Part shown: positions 51,939-60,275 of the stretch, piece by piece | Numbering within the stretch: position 1 is the first letter of the stretch | Layout: every line of letters begins with the position of its first letter | NCBI RefSeq assembly: GCF_014196055.1 | Contig: NZ_JACICY010000007.1 | Coordinates: 1-64,000 of the forward strand | Direction: 5' to 3' | Source: Novosphingobium hassiacum | GTDB taxonomy: Bacteria; Pseudomonadota; Alphaproteobacteria; Sphingomonadales; Sphingomonadaceae | DNA length: 64,000 nt | Translations under genes and position numbers: made by a program | Notes under the pieces: model-generated | Databases searched by the model: none | Told to the model about the DNA's origin: nothing | What the model saw: only the letters and a program-made list of their open reading frames with translations

Positions 51939-52379
51939 TCAGCGTGCTTCGGGCGTGGTGAGCGCGCGCGCGATCTCACGGTCGAATATCGTGGCCTGTT
52001 CAGGCGCCAGAACGGCCCGCATGGCGAAGACGTGGGCGAGCGTTTCCTTCTGCAGATCACCCATGGCCATGTGCGACAGATCGACCGCGCTCGCGACTTT
52101 CGGACCGTATTGGTGTTCGCTCTCCATCGCGGCGGCAAGATCGGCATTGGCCTGACGCAGGCGCGCGTCGAGTGCAGTGCGACGCTGTGCAAATCCCGCT
52201 TCGAGCCGGTCGATCTGCGTCCGCTGGGCCGTCGTCAGATCGAGGTGGTCGTGCATCAGTTGGTGGAGCTCGCTGCCGCCGTGGTGCCGCATCATCAGGC
52301 CGCGTGAAAAGTGGCTGGCAGCAAGCGCGATCGCAGCGGCTAGCACGGCGACAAGGACGTAGCGCAGGGACTGGGTCAT
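51939..52379 (-). CDS. Periplasmic heavy-metal sensor, CnrX-like
   Basis: 146 residues. An N-terminal membrane anchor (residues 7-21) is followed by a four-helix periplasmic domain. The residues H39-x3-H43, E60, and H116-x3-M120 reproduce exactly, with a shift of three, the cobalt/nickel ligands of CnrX (H42, H46, E63, H119, M123). It starts by overlapping the stop of the anti-sigma gene (TGATG). The sensor would relay periplasmic metal through the anti-sigma protein. A copper response is inferred from the downstream genes only. Confidence 0.85.
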   Translation of the reverse strand: MTQSLRYVLVAVLAAAIALAASHFSRGLMMRHHGGSELHQLMHDHLDLTTAQRTQIDRLEAGFAQRRTALDARLRQANADLAAAMESEHQYGPKVASAVDLSHMAMGDLQKETLAHVFAMRAVLAPEQATIFDREIARALTTPEAR

Positions 52380-52636
52380 CAGTCTGTCAGCAGGTGCGAC
52401 GGAGCGCCCGACGGCACGCCGAACAGGGGCTCTGCCTGTGCGGGCGTTGCCGGAGCGATCGAGCCGACGACGCCGACGACCGCCGCGATCCCGAGCGCCA
52501 TCATCATGCCGCGTCGCGCCGTCCCGGCTTCGCGCCGGACGGCGAGGCCGTGCATGACGCCGTCACCGATCGCGGCGAGCGCGGGCGGCGCGGGTCTGGC
52601 GCGCAGGCCATCCAGAATGTCATCGAGGTCGGTCAT
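52379..52636 (-). CDS. Small anti-sigma factor, CnrY-like
   Basis: 85 residues: a short cytoplasmic segment (MTDLDDILDGLRARPAPPALAAI) that could bind the sigma factor, a basic stretch, one transmembrane helix (about 44-62) and a short periplasmic tail. This is the size and topology of CnrY-type anti-sigma proteins. It is the first gene of the operon and is divergent from copC. Sequence similarity alone is weak; gene order supports the call. Confidence 0.7.
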   Translation of the reverse strand: MTDLDDILDGLRARPAPPALAAIGDGVMHGLAVRREAGTARRGMMMALGIAAVVGVVGSIAPATPAQAEPLFGVPSGAPSHLLTD

Positions 52637-52671
52637 CGGCGGGGCTGTCCTTGGTTCCACACAAGCTGGGA

Positions 52672-52698
52672 TACGCACGCGACCTCAAAATCACTCAT
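52672..52698 (-). promoter_or_regulatory. ECF-sigma-type promoter of the sensor operon
   Basis: On the minus strand ATGAGTGAT (52698-52690), 13 bases, GCGTA (52676-52672), about 36 bases before the anti-sigma start. It differs from the copA and copC elements at two positions in the -35 part and keeps the same spacing. Confidence 0.6.
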
Positions 52699-52723
52699 GC
52701 CGCGCTGCGCGCCAAGAAAAAAC

Positions 52724-52750
52724 TTGAGGGATGGCCAGCCGGACTGCGTA
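52724..52750 (+). promoter_or_regulatory. ECF-sigma-type promoter of copC
   Basis: TTGAGGGAT (52724-52732), 13 bases, GCGTA (52746-52750), about 60 bases before copC. The two elements are identical to those before copA. They lie in the 175-base divergent gap, back to back with the sensor-operon promoter. Confidence 0.65.
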
Positions 52751-52811
52751 ATGCCAGTGGAGAGCTGCTTCACCAAGCGGCACAAGACCCCAGCTCCGAA
52801 AGGAAATTCTC

Positions 52812-53189
52812 ATGCGTCGCCTTGCCCTGTTCGTCGCTCCTGCGCTTGCCATGCTTGCCCTGCCCGGTGCCGCATTCGCGCATCCAAAACTGCTTTCGTC
52901 AAACCCTGCCGCGGACACCGCCGTAGCCAAGCCGACCAAGCTGACGCTGACGTTTTCCGAAACGCTGGTCGCTCCGCTCTCGGGTATCGAACTGGTGATG
53001 ACCGGGATGCCGGGCATGGCGAACCATGCGCCGATGCCGATAAAGGGTTTCGCCACGGCTGTTGCGGGCAAGGTCCTGACGGTGACTTTGCCGCGTGCGC
53101 TGCCAGCCGGAAGCTATCAGCTGAAGTGGCATGCGGTGGCCGGTGACCAGCACCGCATCGAGGGCCAGTACGCCTTTACCGTGCGTTGA
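52812..53189 (+). CDS. copC: Periplasmic copper-binding protein CopC
   Basis: 125 residues with a signal peptide ending at AAFA, so the mature protein begins HPKLLSS with the N-terminal His that binds Cu(II). The second half of that site, Asp and His in GDQHRIEG, is near the C terminus. A Met-rich loop (MTGMPGMANHAPM) could bind Cu(I). CopC delivers copper to the membrane protein CopD, coded next. AAAGGA lies before the ATG. Confidence 0.92.
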   Translation: MRRLALFVAPALAMLALPGAAFAHPKLLSSNPAADTAVAKPTKLTLTFSETLVAPLSGIELVMTGMPGMANHAPMPIKGFATAVAGKVLTVTLPRALPAGSYQLKWHAVAGDQHRIEGQYAFTVR

Positions 53190-53197
53190 TTCCGGCG

Positions 53198-54064
53198 ATG
53201 GAGCCGGCTGGCCTGATCGCTTCGCGTTTTGCCATGCTGGCAGCGTTGCTGCTGCTGGCGGGCCTGCCGCTCCATGCCATCACGCTAAAGAACAGATTTG
53301 AGTCTGCGTCCCCCCGCCGCCGCCTGGTGATGGGGGGACTGGCGTTTGTAGCCGCGGCCGCGTCGGTGTGGTGGGCGCTCGAAAGCGTCGCGGCGATGGC
53401 AGGGACGAGCCTGGCCACGCTCGACGAGCAGACTTTCACGGCCGTGCTTGCCGCAACGCCGCTCGGCGCGGTGATGACGTGGCGCCTGACCGCGCTCGCC
53501 GCCGTGATCATTGCGATGATCGTGCCCATCCGCGCCTTGCGCCATGTCGTGGCGGCTGTCGCGGGAGCGGTCGCTCTGGTGACGGCGGTGTGGACCGGCC
53601 ATGCCGGTGCGAGCGAGGGCGCATGGGGGACGATACACCGCCTTGCCGATGCGGTGCATCTGCTTGCGGCGGCGACGTGGCTGGGCGCGCTGGCGGGGTT
53701 CGTGCTCGGGGCGTTTGCGGAAAGCTCGGTGGCAAAGACTCAGGCGCTTGCGGACTTCGCGCGAACTGGGAGCGTGGTGGTGGCGCTGCTGGTGCTGAGC
53801 GGGATAATCAACGCGTTGGCGATCACAGGCTGGCCGATGCCGCTATGGAGCGGGTGGAGTGCCTTGCTGGGGCTGAAACTTGGCCTGTTTGCGGCGATGT
53901 TGGCGCTGGCTGGCGTCAATCGCTGGCGCATCACCCCGGCGCTGAAGCGGGGCGAGCCGGGGGCACTGCCGCATCTGCGGCGGTCGCTGATGGTCGAGTT
54001 TGCGCTGGGTCTGGTCGTGGTGGGCATCGTTGCGCTGCTGGGCGTGCTGGATCCGTCGGCCTGA
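53198..54064 (+). CDS. copD: Inner-membrane copper protein CopD
   Basis: 288 residues with about eight transmembrane helices. The family motif region WTGHAGASEG, followed by IHRLADAVHLLAAATWLGAL, carries the conserved His and Trp residues of CopD/YcnJ. It is thought to move copper received from CopC across the inner membrane. The ATG at 53198 is used; a TTG at 53186 overlapping the copC stop is an alternative that would couple the two. Confidence 0.9.
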   Translation: MEPAGLIASRFAMLAALLLLAGLPLHAITLKNRFESASPRRRLVMGGLAFVAAAASVWWALESVAAMAGTSLATLDEQTFTAVLAATPLGAVMTWRLTALAAVIIAMIVPIRALRHVVAAVAGAVALVTAVWTGHAGASEGAWGTIHRLADAVHLLAAATWLGALAGFVLGAFAESSVAKTQALADFARTGSVVVALLVLSGIINALAITGWPMPLWSGWSALLGLKLGLFAAMLALAGVNRWRITPALKRGEPGALPHLRRSLMVEFALGLVVVGIVALLGVLDPSA

Positions 54065-54169
54065 CGCAGGCGCAATAGAGAAATCCCCACGCGGCGCTTG
54101 ACCTGGGGTGCATTTGCCGAGCACATTGCAGATCGCAACCGAATGTCCTGGGTAAATGGAGAGTGCAGA

Positions 54170-54541
54170 ATGTTCAGCCACGTTATGATCGGCAGCGACG
54201 ATATCGCCGCGTCGAAAAAGTTCTACGATGCCACGTTCAAGGCGTTCGGCGGCCCCGAGGCGATCACCGATCCCAAGGGACGGCTGGTTTACCAGCACAA
54301 CGGCGGCGTCTTCATCGTGACCCAGCCGATCAACGGCCAGCCTGCCTGCGGTGCCAACGGCGGCACGATCGGATTCAAAATGACCCCGGAACAGGCCGAT
54401 GCGTGGCATGCAGCGGGCGTCGCTGCGGGCGGCACATCGTGCGAAGATCCGCCGGGACCGCGTGAGGGTTCGCCCTATTACCTGGCTTATCTGCGCGATC
54501 CGGCAGGCAACAAGCTGTGCGCGCTGGACGTGATTGCCTGA
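54170..54541 (+). CDS. VOC-superfamily protein linked to formaldehyde detoxification
   Basis: 123 residues with a single VOC unit pair (MFSHVMIGSDDIAASKKFYDATFKAFGG ... YLAYLRDPAGNKLCAL). Proteins of this kind commonly precede S-formylglutathione hydrolase genes. Metal ligands are incomplete in this copy, so it may bind rather than transform its substrate. The stop shares a base with the ATG of the next gene. Confidence 0.82.
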   Translation: MFSHVMIGSDDIAASKKFYDATFKAFGGPEAITDPKGRLVYQHNGGVFIVTQPINGQPACGANGGTIGFKMTPEQADAWHAAGVAAGGTSCEDPPGPREGSPYYLAYLRDPAGNKLCALDVIA

Positions 54542-55386
54542 TGCCGATCGAGACGGTTTCGACAGCCAAGGCGCATGGCGGCACGCTGGGCGTCTACAAG
54601 CATGACTCCGCCTCAACGGGGACGGGAATGACCTTTTCGGTCTTCCTGCCCCCACAGGCGGAGGTGGGTGGAAAGTTGCCCGTGCTGGTCTACCTTTCGG
54701 GGCTGACCTGCACCCACGCCAATGTGACTGACAAGGGTGAGTACCGCAAAGTCTGCGCGGAACTCGGCATCGTGTTCGTCGCGCCCGATACCAGCCCACG
54801 CGGCGAGGGCGTGGCGGACGATCCCGCTGGCGCTTACGATTTCGGGTTGGGTGCGGGTTTCTATGTCAACGCGACGCAGGAGCCGTTTGCCCGTCATTAC
54901 CGGATGTGGGATTATATTGCGGACGAATTGCCTGCGTTGCTGGCGGCGAATTTCCCGGTCGATCTGGGCCGCATCGGTATTCTCGGACATTCGATGGGTG
55001 GCCATGGCGCACTGACGCTGGGGCTGACCTATCCTGACAGGTTCAAGTCGCTATCGGCCTTTGCGCCGATCGTTGCGCCGGGTCAGGTGCCGTGGGGGCA
55101 CAAGGCGCTCGGCGGCTATCTCGGTGATGACCGGGCTGCGTGGCGGGCGCACGATGCGGTGGCGCTGATCGAGGATGGCAAGCGTCCGGCGGGCGCGGTA
55201 CTGGTCGATCAAGGCGATGCGGATTCGTTTCTTATCGAGCAGTTGCGCCCCGAACTGCTGGTGGCGGCGTGCGAGGCGGCAGGCGTGGATCTGACGATGC
55301 GGCTGCAGCCGGGGTATGACCACAGCTACAACTTCATCTCGACGTTCATGGAAGACCATGTGCGTTGGCATGCGGCGCGGTTGTAG
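54541..55386 (+). CDS. fghA: S-formylglutathione hydrolase
   Basis: 281-residue alpha/beta hydrolase of the esterase-D family. The nucleophile Ser is in GHSMGGHGA (about residue 147), the acid Asp in DQGDADSF, and the His in YDHSYNFI. YLSGLTCTHAN and FVAPDTSPRG are characteristic. It hydrolyses S-formylglutathione to formate and glutathione in the glutathione-dependent formaldehyde pathway. It is translated together with the VOC gene upstream. Confidence 0.95.
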   Translation: MPIETVSTAKAHGGTLGVYKHDSASTGTGMTFSVFLPPQAEVGGKLPVLVYLSGLTCTHANVTDKGEYRKVCAELGIVFVAPDTSPRGEGVADDPAGAYDFGLGAGFYVNATQEPFARHYRMWDYIADELPALLAANFPVDLGRIGILGHSMGGHGALTLGLTYPDRFKSLSAFAPIVAPGQVPWGHKALGGYLGDDRAAWRAHDAVALIEDGKRPAGAVLVDQGDADSFLIEQLRPELLVAACEAAGVDLTMRLQPGYDHSYNFISTFMEDHVRWHAARL

Positions 55387-55401
55387 GTCGGAACAAGGGA
55401 G

Positions 55402-55507
55402 CCTTACCCCGGATCAAGTCCGGGGCGACGACCAATTATAGACCTGTCCAATTGGTTGCGAGCCTGTCGTCGAATCTCCGTCGCCCCGGACTTGATCCGG
55501 GGTGAGG
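55402..55507. repeat. 29-base inverted repeat pair containing CCCCGGATCAAGTCCGGGG hairpins
   Basis: The arms 55402-55430 and 55479-55507 are inverted copies with one mismatch, and each contains its own hairpin (CCCCGGA/TCCGGGG). They lie between the convergent fghA and nusB genes with 48 bases between the arms. Repeats of this sequence are common between genes in sphingomonads and can terminate both transcripts. Confidence 0.75.
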
Positions 55508-55516
55508 CTACCCTTC

Positions 55517-55963
55517 TTAACGAACAGCCTTCGCCACGGCGTCCAGTATCCCGTTGACGAACTTCGCCTCGCGCTCATCGAAGAAGGCGTGCGCGACATC
55601 GACATATTCGCTGATCGCGGTGCCCACGGTAACATCGCTGCGCGCCATCAGTTCGTAAGTGCCTGCGCGCAGTATCTGAAGCATGGTCTTGTCGAGGCGG
55701 GGGATGGACCAGCCGTTGGCGAGCTTTGCGGTGATCGTGGCGTCGATCTCGTCCAGCCGCGCATAGACGCCGCGCACGACATCGTCGAAGAACGCGATGT
55801 CGGCCTTTGCGTATTCGACATCCTCGATCTCCGCGCCCAGACGGTGCTGGTGGAATTCGTCGAGCAGCAGGTGCAACTCGGTCTGCTCCATGTCGCGCTG
55901 GTATAGCGCCTGTACAGCGGCAAGGCGCGAGGCGGCGCGGGCCTGGCGGGAAACGCGGGTCAT
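55517..55963 (-). CDS. nusB: Transcription antitermination protein NusB
   Basis: 148-residue all-helical protein with the N-terminal arginine-rich boxA-RNA binding end (SRQARAASRLAAVQALYQRD) and the C-terminal ISEYVDVAHAFFDEREAKFVNGILDAV motif. It joins the NusB-S10 complex for rRNA antitermination. Its ATG overlaps the hisD stop (ATGA). The hisG-hisD-nusB order is typical of Sphingomonadales. Confidence 0.96.
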   Translation of the reverse strand: MTRVSRQARAASRLAAVQALYQRDMEQTELHLLLDEFHQHRLGAEIEDVEYAKADIAFFDDVVRGVYARLDEIDATITAKLANGWSIPRLDKTMLQILRAGTYELMARSDVTVGTAISEYVDVAHAFFDEREAKFVNGILDAVAKAVR

Positions 55964-57249
55964 ATGCCGAGCCTCAGTTCGATGGACCGGGCGTGGGCGG
56001 TCAGGCCCTCGGCTTCGGCAAGGGCGATGGCGGCAGGACCGATGGCGGCAAGCGCCTGATCGGTGCCCGCGATGAAGCTGGTGCGTTTCATGAAATCCAG
56101 AACGGAAAGGCCTGACGAGAAGCGCGCGCGGCGCCCGGTCGGCAGGACGTGGTTGGGACCGGCGATATAATCGCCGATCGCTTCGGGCGTGACGCGGCCG
56201 AGGAAGACGGAACCTGCGTGGCGGATCTGATCGAACAGGACCTCAGGATTGTCGGTCGCGATCTCGACGTGTTCGGCCGCCAGCGCATTGGCGAGTGCGG
56301 GCGCCTCGTCCAGCGAGTCGACGACGATGATTACCCCGTATGCATCCCAGCTGGCCTTGGCGATCTTTGCCTTGGGCAGCATTGCGATCTCGACGCCGAT
56401 CATGTCGGCGACCTGATCGGCAAAGGCGGCATCGTCGGTGATCAGGATCGATTGCGCGACCGGATCGTGCTCGGCCTGACTGAGCAGGTCGACTGCGATC
56501 CATTGCGGATCGTTCTTGGCGTCGGCGATGACGAGAATTTCGGATGGCCCGGCGACCATGTCGATCCCGACCACGCCGAACAACTGGCGCTTGGCTTCGG
56601 CCACCCAGGCATTGCCCGGGCCGGTGATGACATCGACGGGCTTGATCGTTTTCGTGCCATGGGCGAGCGCGGCGATCGCCTGCGCCCCGCCGACGCGCCA
56701 GACTTCATCGACGCCGGCCAGGTGCGCGGCGGCCAGGACCAGCGGATTAACCTCGCCCTTGGGCGTGGGCGTCATCATCACCAGACGTTCGACGCCCGCG
56801 ACGCGCGCCGGGATCGCGTTCATCAGCAACGACGAGGGATATGCCGCGCGCCCACCCGGCACGTACAACCCCGCACCATCGACCGCCCGCCAGCGCGCGC
56901 CGAGGCGCATGCCGATGGCATCGGTATAGTCGCGGTCTTCGGGCAATTGCGCTTCGTGGTAGGCGCGGATGCGTTGCGCGGCGAGCTCGAGCGCCGCGCG
57001 CAATTCAGGCTGGAGTGCGTCGAACGCCTCGCGGCAGTCTTCGAGCGGGATCTGCCAGTTACCGTCTTCGGGCACGTGGCCGTCGAACTTCTCGGTATAT
57101 TCGGCCAGTGCCTCGTCACCGCGCAGGCGCACATCCTCGATGATCGTCTGGACATCGCGCGCGACGCTTTCGTCACTTTCGCGGCGGTCGCGCACGATGC
57201 GGGCGAAGTCGCGGGCGAAACCCGGGTCACTGGAGCGCAGGCGCTGCAT
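55960..57249 (-). CDS. hisD: Histidinol dehydrogenase
   Basis: 429 residues. GLYVPGGRAAYPSSLLM binds NAD; GPGNAWVAEAKR and AGPSEILVIAD are family motifs; zinc ligands include Gln and His in LLSQAEHDP. The general-base Glu-His pair is in VEIATDNPEVL-AEHVE and the last ligand His is in GPNHVLPTG. It catalyses the last two oxidations of histidine synthesis. The ATG at 57249 overlaps the hisG stop; a GTG at 57252 is adjacent. Confidence 0.96.
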   Translation of the reverse strand: MQRLRSSDPGFARDFARIVRDRRESDESVARDVQTIIEDVRLRGDEALAEYTEKFDGHVPEDGNWQIPLEDCREAFDALQPELRAALELAAQRIRAYHEAQLPEDRDYTDAIGMRLGARWRAVDGAGLYVPGGRAAYPSSLLMNAIPARVAGVERLVMMTPTPKGEVNPLVLAAAHLAGVDEVWRVGGAQAIAALAHGTKTIKPVDVITGPGNAWVAEAKRQLFGVVGIDMVAGPSEILVIADAKNDPQWIAVDLLSQAEHDPVAQSILITDDAAFADQVADMIGVEIAMLPKAKIAKASWDAYGVIIVVDSLDEAPALANALAAEHVEIATDNPEVLFDQIRHAGSVFLGRVTPEAIGDYIAGPNHVLPTGRRARFSSGLSVLDFMKRTSFIAGTDQALAAIGPAAIALAEAEGLTAHARSIELRLGI

Positions 57250-57920
57250 CACGCAGCCTTCCGTGCGGCGACCATCGTGCGGAACGCATCGACGAGCGCG
57301 CCCATCCGGGCGCTGTCGGTCTTCAACGCCGCACGATTGACGATCAGGCGGGCCGATACGGGCATGATCCCGCTAGTCTCGACCAAGCCATTGTCCTTGA
57401 GCGTGCGCCCGGTCGAAACGAGATCGACGATACGGCTGGCAAGGCCGAGCGAGGGGGCAAGCTCCATCGCGCCGTTCAGCTTGACGACCTCGGCCTGGAC
57501 GCCAAGCTTTTCGAAGTGGCGGCGGGTGATGTTGGGGTATTTGGTGGCGACGCGCGCGTGGCTTTCGCGCGCATTGGCTCCGCTTTCGACCGCGGCGACA
57601 GGTTCCGCCACCGACAGGCGGCAGTGGCCGATGTCGAGATCGACCGGCGCGTAGAGGTCGGCATAGTCGAATTCGTCGATCACGTCCGATCCGACGATGC
57701 CCGCGTGTGCGGCGCCGTGCGCAACGAACGTGGCGACGTCGAACGCGCGGACGCGGATGATCTTCACGTCGGGCCGATTGGTCGCGAACGACAGCGCGCG
57801 CGAACTCTTGTCGAAGAAGTCGGCGTCGGGCACGATCCCGGCCTGCTCAAGCAGAGGCAGGGCCTCGTCGAGGATGCGGCCCTTGGGCAGGGCGAAAACG
57901 AGCGATGCGGCGGTGGACAT
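57249..57920 (-). CDS. hisG: ATP phosphoribosyltransferase, short form
   Basis: 223 residues, catalytic domain only: [29 protein letters not shown], and the PRPP loop in [16 protein letters not shown]. The short form lacks the C-terminal regulatory domain and normally needs HisZ for activity and feedback by histidine. hisZ is not in the window. It is first in the hisG-hisD-nusB operon, divergent from the DUF2332 gene by 42 bases. Confidence 0.95.
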   Translation of the reverse strand: MSTAASLVFALPKGRILDEALPLLEQAGIVPDADFFDKSSRALSFATNRPDVKIIRVRAFDVATFVAHGAAHAGIVGSDVIDEFDYADLYAPVDLDIGHCRLSVAEPVAAVESGANARESHARVATKYPNITRRHFEKLGVQAEVVKLNGAMELAPSLGLASRIVDLVSTGRTLKDNGLVETSGIMPVSARLIVNRAALKTDSARMGALVDAFRTMVAARKAA

Positions 57921-57962
57921 AACCCGCCGCCCATATGGCAGGGCAGCGCAAAGGGCAACCGA

Positions 57963-59015
57963 ATGAACCCGATCATGGAGACAGGCGACGTCGCAAAAGC
58001 CATCGAATGGCAGGCAGACCACGCCACCAACAACGGCGCGCCCTGCACTGGACGGGTTGTTCGTGGGCAACTGGCGTTGCTCGATAGCGCCACAGGGGTG
58101 GGACGGCGACTCGCGAAATGGCCCGGCAAACCGTTGGAAGATGCCTTGCCACTGCGGCTGGCGGGAGGGTTTCACCATCTCGTCCTGACCGGCGCGGACT
58201 TGCGATTGGCGCCGGTCTATCGCGGCGAGGTGACAGATCAGGGTGAGGTCGATGCGCTCGTCGTGGGTGCGACGCGCGATCATGATGCCGCACTGCTGCC
58301 GTGGCTCGATGGTCCGCCGCAGACCAACGAGGCGGGGCGCTCAGCATCTATCATGGCGGCGCTGCTCTGGCTGTCGCCGCGCGTCGGACCGAAGTTCGAA
58401 CTGAACGAACTCGGCGCGAGTGCGGGCGTCAACACGATGATGGAGCGTTTCTTCTTTGATCTTGGCGGGACGACGGCGGGGCCTGAAGATTCGCCGATGC
58501 GGATCGTGCCCGAATGGCGCGGGGGGCCTCCGCCGCAAGCGCCGGTGGAGATTGTGTCGATCCAGGGCTGCGACCGTGCGCCGGTAAGCCTTGCCGATAC
58601 GGATCAAGCGCTGCGGCTCAAATCCTATGTCTGGGCCGAAGTGACCGATCGGATCGCACGGATCGACGCAGCGATCGCGCTGGCCGCCGAGCGCGCGCCG
58701 GATGTCGTGCAGATGGACGCGGCTGCGTGGGTCGAGCAACGGCTTGCCGCAGCCCAGGCCGACGATACCACCCGCGTTTTCTTCCACTCCATCGTCTGGC
58801 AATACCTCCCTCCCGAGACGCGGGCGCGGATCGAGACGGCGATGGCCGAAGCGGGCGCCCGTGCAGACACCGCAAGACGGCTCGCGTGGGTCATGCTTGA
58901 AACCAACCGCCAGACGTTCCGCCATGAACTGACCGTGCGGTACTGGCCGGGTGGCGGAGAAGCGGTCTTGCTCGGCACGGCCCACGCCCATGGGGCATGG
59001 GTGGAGTGGCTCTGA
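57963..59015 (+). CDS. DUF2332 family protein
   Basis: 350 residues, mostly soluble. The conserved core is [25 protein letters not shown], followed by [34 protein letters not shown] and a C-terminal [12 protein letters not shown]...RYWPGG block. The GASAG turn after an acidic residue recalls the nucleotide-binding loop of methyltransferase-like folds. No function is established for this family. It is expressed divergently from the histidine operon. Confidence 0.85.
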   Translation: MNPIMETGDVAKAIEWQADHATNNGAPCTGRVVRGQLALLDSATGVGRRLAKWPGKPLEDALPLRLAGGFHHLVLTGADLRLAPVYRGEVTDQGEVDALVVGATRDHDAALLPWLDGPPQTNEAGRSASIMAALLWLSPRVGPKFELNELGASAGVNTMMERFFFDLGGTTAGPEDSPMRIVPEWRGGPPPQAPVEIVSIQGCDRAPVSLADTDQALRLKSYVWAEVTDRIARIDAAIALAAERAPDVVQMDAAAWVEQRLAAAQADDTTRVFFHSIVWQYLPPETRARIETAMAEAGARADTARRLAWVMLETNRQTFRHELTVRYWPGGGEAVLLGTAHAHGAWVEWL

Positions 59016-59021
59016 CGCGGT

Positions 59022-60275
59022 TCAGGCCGAGCGGGCGGACAGCCTTTCTAACCGTTCGCGCCAACCGCCATGGAATGAGCCCCATTCCCAGACCACCACG
59101 ATAGCCAGGATCGCCACCGACAGCCCAACAAACGCCAGCGCGCTCGGCGGTCGAATAAGTGTCACGCCACCAAGTACAAGCAGCATGGCCACACCTGCCC
59201 CATGGCTGACCGGGAAATTGCCTCGCTTGCTGCTGAATCGTTTGAATGTGCCGATGCCGAGCACATAGACCAACAGGCCGATGCACTGGAACAGCACCAG
59301 TCTGGCGGGTGCTGCGCCTTCGGGGCGTTCCAGTAATATCGCATCGGCCACTGCCGTGATCACTATTCCCGCCACGATCGGCATATGCAGGTAGGTGTAG
59401 GCGTTGCGCGCCACGCGACCCGGTTCGGCGTGGTGTTCTATGTGATCGGCCCCGCGTGCAGCGCCGCGATCGAAGTAGATCCACCACATCAGCACCGAGC
59501 CGAGGAACGCGAAGAGGAACGCGAGCACCCGGCTCGCGTCCTGTTCGGACTGCGCGAAACTTGCCCCGGTCACGATGATGCCCTCGCCGAGCGCGATGAT
59601 GACGAACAAGGCACAGCGTTCGGCCATGTGTCCGCCCGAAATACGCCATTCGGATGGATCGGACTTGCCAAGGCCGGGCACGCGATAGCCGACCGATGGG
59701 CCGGTATATTCGATGGTCAGAGCCGTCAGCCATAGACCGATGCGCCAGGCTGTGTCGTGGGCAAACGCGCCCGCTCCCCAGAACAATGCCGAAAGAACGA
59801 ACCACGACAGGATCCGCGCCATGTTGATACCGCCGGCACGGTCGTCGCGGCCCATCGCCCAGACCATGAATGCGGTCCGGAAAATCTGCAGGCCACAGTA
59901 GCTGGCGGCAAAAATCAGGCCCAGGTCGTTTTTGCCGTGTCCGAACGCCTTGGGCAGGGCGACCGCCATGATCATGCTGGCAAGCATGACCATCAGCAGC
60001 ACGAACCGCACCGGCACGCGCTCGGGATCGGCCCAGTTCGCAACCCATGTGGTGTACATCCAGGCCCACCACACTGCCAGAAACAGCACTACGCCTTCGG
60101 CAAGGCCTGCCCAGCCGGGGTGCATGAGCAGGAAGTGCGAAACCTGGGTGGTCGCAAAGACATAGACGAGGTCGAAAAACAGTTCGAGATAGCTGACCGG
60201 CGCATGCCCGCCGTCATGGTTGCGCAGCAGGGATTCGGGACTGCCGACAGGGCCGTCGGGTTTGGATTCAGGCAA
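59022..60275 (-). CDS. Low-temperature-requirement protein A (LtrA)-like membrane protein
   Basis: 417 residues with about 12 hydrophobic helices. The N-terminal YLELFFDLVYVFATTQ and the central ERCALFVIIALGEGIIVTG are the LtrA hallmarks. Function is unknown beyond an original link with growth in the cold in Listeria. The only reasonable start is a TTG at 60275 that overlaps the alpha/beta hydrolase stop by 8 bases. Confidence 0.88.
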   Translation of the reverse strand: MPESKPDGPVGSPESLLRNHDGGHAPVSYLELFFDLVYVFATTQVSHFLLMHPGWAGLAEGVVLFLAVWWAWMYTTWVANWADPERVPVRFVLLMVMLASMIMAVALPKAFGHGKNDLGLIFAASYCGLQIFRTAFMVWAMGRDDRAGGINMARILSWFVLSALFWGAGAFAHDTAWRIGLWLTALTIEYTGPSVGYRVPGLGKSDPSEWRISGGHMAERCALFVIIALGEGIIVTGASFAQSEQDASRVLAFLFAFLGSVLMWWIYFDRGAARGADHIEHHAEPGRVARNAYTYLHMPIVAGIVITAVADAILLERPEGAAPARLVLFQCIGLLVYVLGIGTFKRFSSKRGNFPVSHGAGVAMLLVLGGVTLIRPPSALAFVGLSVAILAIVVVWEWGSFHGGWRERLERLSARSA

